DNA of 64,000 nt from Branchiostoma belcheri (taxonomy: Eukaryota > Chordata > Leptocardii > Amphioxiformes > Branchiostomatidae): the NCBI RefSeq assembly GCF_001625305.1, contig NW_017804054.1:744185-808184 (forward strand), in the 5' to 3' direction. Positions within the stretch are counted from its first letter, which is position 1; the number at the start of each line of letters is the position of its first letter. The position numbers were made by a program, and so were the translations under genes. Under the pieces are notes generated by a model. That model did not search any database. It had not been told where the DNA came from and worked only from the letters and a program-made list of their open reading frames with translations. This document shows positions 61,459 through 64,000 of the stretch, one piece after another.

Positions 61459-62817
61459 GTAAGTACGATACATAACATCCACAGAATCTATAATGTACCT
61501 ATGTAAGGACGGAGCATAGAGACTATACCCTCTGTTGTGTCTGAATGGCAAAAACCAAAGGGGATCTTCCGTTACATGTATAATCTATGTAAATGATTGT
61601 ACACCGGTAGTATGGGCGAATCTACTAGCTGTCGATCTATGTAGTGTGGTAGTGGTACATGGTCATGAGTTGCTTTAAGCTAAACAGTTGACACAAATTC
61701 GACTGATTGTGACATTATAAGGGCATATCAACTGGAAGGGAGTCAACAGTAGGGAGCATGTTGACCGTTGGCAACCGTCTTGGTCGGGGGTACAGTGTAC
61801 TTGTGTTTGACTGTTGTATACGTGAGGAGCCACTTACACACGTACATCTCTGCTGGCCTCGACAAACTGTCGCTGCTCTTTAGGTACAGCACTGGTCTCT
61901 CAGATCCTGCACGATAGGAGCGAGCGAGCCAACTGCACAACAACAGCCATCGTATTTTCTCTTTGTTTGTCGGTGAATGATCGCGTCCTTTCCGGGGTTT
62001 CTCCTAGAATCCTGCTGTGAATCTTGGCCTCGTTCCTACATAGGGGCCACGGCCTAACTTGGTGTGACATGCAATGTTTCAAATTCAAATGGACCATACA
62101 TGTAGTTCAAACACGCCCTTCCTCCAATCAACAGGTTGTCGGTAACCATAAGCGCACAGGGAACACTGAAACCCTTGTGTGAGCCTACAGTGCGTGGTAT
62201 GAGCCCATGTTGAAACGTTGAAACTATGTACAAGTGGAAGTCGTTTGTTGCGGACAAAAGGCCCGAGTTTGTTTTCATAGCCACCTCATTAGTAGTAACC
62301 GATGCAGGGACTTGCGTTAAAATAAACAAAAACCACAAGCTGTTGCATGCTCTAGATTTATGATTTATGATTGGGTTTGTAGGAGGAGGCAGCTAGTTTT
62401 ATTTACGACTCGTTTTAATCTTTTACGTTATCTTTTTGTGTCTTTGTGGTCAGTACTTATCGTCTTCCATGGTTCCCAGGTATCCTTATCAACCATTCTT
62501 GTTGAACTGTTGTCACGATTTGCGGCTAACTAAAGATAGGAGAAATTTCACCTGTCAAAATTTTCGATGTGAGGGGGAAAACGCGTGGTCATGAATTCTA
62601 GACTCTACCAGGCTTTTTCTGTTGCTAAAATTTAAGAAATAGAGGAAATTGGTCAAAGTGGGTGAATAAGTAGCCTGGTAAGTTCCTCTGATGAAGTATT
62701 TAGTAAACTATTATATTCGCATTTGTCAGCAACCCACGGTAGATACCAATGAATCCTTGTCAGTCTCCATTTTGCGAAGTAAACACGCTCACCAACTGTG
62801 GTGTGATCAGGTTCGGA

Positions 62818-62986
62818 AATCTCCAAGCAGATGTTGGGGGAGGCTAGATCGTTACGTTTCACAGCTGTACATGTCACAAACCGCCCTTGTTTCTGCTACA
62901 ATCCCAAAGGTAAGCGGTTTGAGATATAAACGGGCAGCTAGAAAATGCAACAATCTACCCGGGCCCTCAACATCTGCTTGGAGATT
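62818..62986. mobile_element. 169-bp MITE, CTCCAAGCAGAT family, intact ends
   Basis: Perfect 19-bp terminal inverted repeats AATCTCCAAGCAGATGTTG / CAACATCTGCTTGGAGATT. The centre is not related by eye to the 70-bp copy at 45.15 kb. A diverged single end (AATCTCCGAGCAGATATT) lies at about 63370. Confidence 0.85.
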
Positions 62987-63865
62987 AACGCTCAGACCGA
63001 CAATTTCAAGTTGGTCGCTCTTTTGTCTCACGCGCTGTTGGCTATAGATATTGCTGACGGAGGTACCAGTACACCCAACGAAGGAATTTTCCATGCCCTT
63101 AGGGGTAAACATACGTGAAGTTAAACTGCGACTGTCGCCATAGGTCATATCGTGATAACCTTTCGCCAAAACAATACAAACGCCCCTTTTTGCAAGAATG
63201 ACTTGCTTTGTGTATGAAGGTATCCGACACCTTCGGTGTGACGTCAAATTCCGCAGCAGTTCTTTGCAAGATTTATACGTTTTCCATCATTTTTAGAATT
63301 TTACACAATGAAACAAGTTGCATCACAAATTCACAAAGCAACTAAAATCTGTCACAGAGTGACGTCAGTAATCTCCGAGCAGATATTAAGAGTGAAAGTC
63401 GAAACAAGTTCCCCCCAACGTTCTCCTTAACATCGACTTTGGCCTTTTACCTTATCTGGCTATTTGGGTAACCGACTGAACTGACTGATAAAGTAAAAGA
63501 ATAGTGATGTCATGTCTTGTAGTGTGAACAATCGCAGACTACTTAAGTTTTGAAGTGCGGCCAACGCGATGTTAAAAGCTGGCAAGTGTTGACAAAATGT
63601 CACGTAACATTGATGTAGCCATAGGGTATATCGCATGCATTGTCATGGGGTTGTAAACCACAATTTAGAGAAAGATAAGTCTGATATTACCATAGATGCT
63701 TGACACAAAAGACAGCTGAAAAATACAGCCCCTTCCCATACTGCTTACTTTCCGATTCGTCACTTGAGTAATGTATTCATCATCACAAGTAGCTCGTCGT
63801 ACAATTTTGACGCCGTAGAATTTTCAAGCAGGCGTAGGTGACAGAACCAACCGGCGAAAAGGATC

Positions 63866-63976
63866 TTAGACAGTCGAGTTTTGCAGGACATGCACATGCT
63901 CGATTTTCCGAAGAATGTCCTGAGTTTTGTGATCGTATAACGACAGTGCGACGTATGTGACGGGGGGTCCAAACCA
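63866..63976 (-). CDS. tentative terminal exon at right edge
   Basis: After an AG (gaggatcag) a minus-strand frame of 36 codons encodes WFGPPVTYVALSLYDHKTQ and RKIEHVHVLQNSTV, then TAA. Composition is protein-like, but the acceptor has a poor pyrimidine tract and I recognise no family. It may be chance. Confidence 0.25.
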   Translation of the reverse strand, partial: WFGPPVTYVALSLYDHKTQDILRKIEHVHVLQNSTV

Positions 63977-64000
63977 CTGATCCTCACCAATACACAGTAT

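Noticed and set aside
62691..63047. 118-codon plus-strand frame
   Set aside because: Contains both ends of the 169-bp MITE; chance frame across a mobile element.

Overview
This is a gene-bearing stretch of an animal nuclear genome, most likely a cephalochordate (amphioxus, Branchiostoma). That assignment is inferred. The evidence is compact, intron-rich genes of chordate type (a FAM13-family RhoGAP protein, CISD2, GT29 sialyltransferases), many short dispersed inverted-repeat elements, and frequent ACATGTA words. No prokaryotic operons, CRISPR arrays or viral genes were seen. Every gene model was built by eye from splice sites and reading phase. The coding exons of the four best models sum to exact multiples of three, which is a strong internal check.

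Layout. (1) 1-36.9 kb, minus strand: a FAM13A/B-like gene with 26 coding exons plus one optional 24-nt microexon. It starts with a 5' untranslated exon near 36.8 kb and its 3' end lies beyond base 1. The N-terminal RhoGAP domain is encoded between 29.0 and 13.6 kb, a disordered acidic/proline-rich middle between 13.3 and 1.6 kb, and the conserved charged coiled-coil region between 1.2 and 0.1 kb. Its large introns carry several mobile elements, including a 2.1-kb pogo-type element at 20.6-22.7 kb and a 0.9-kb element rich in octamer motifs at 25.6-26.5 kb. (2) 37.9-48.0 kb, minus strand: two tandem, complete eight-exon sialyltransferase genes (GT29, closest to ST6GalNAc I/II). An intact orphan copy of the last exon lies between them at 42.9-43.0 kb. 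An intact tRNA-Met(CAT) gene sits in intron 3 of the upstream copy, and a tRNA-derived SINE sits in intron 3 of the other. (3) 49.2-53.5 kb, minus strand: a PH-domain protein with at least one plausible upstream exon. (4) 55.4-57.2 kb, minus strand: a four-exon CISD2 gene encoding the CDGSH iron-sulfur protein. (5) 57.3-64 kb: mostly non-coding. It holds a possible divergent first exon at 57.9 kb, a CR1-like LINE 3' end at 59.3-60.0 kb, a promoter-like segment with a CRE and a 5' exon at 61.3-61.5 kb, a 19-bp-TIR MITE, and a tentative terminal exon at the right edge.

The genes do not form one pathway. FAM13-like is a Rho GTPase regulator, the sialyltransferases act in the Golgi on O-glycans, and CISD2 acts in ER/mitochondrial membranes. 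FAM13A and CISD2 both lie on human chromosome 4q, so their linkage here may be a remnant of an ancestral chordate linkage group. The most interesting signals are the microexon in the RhoGAP domain, the orphan alternative sialyltransferase terminal exon, and the promoter-like cargo of the pogo-type element.
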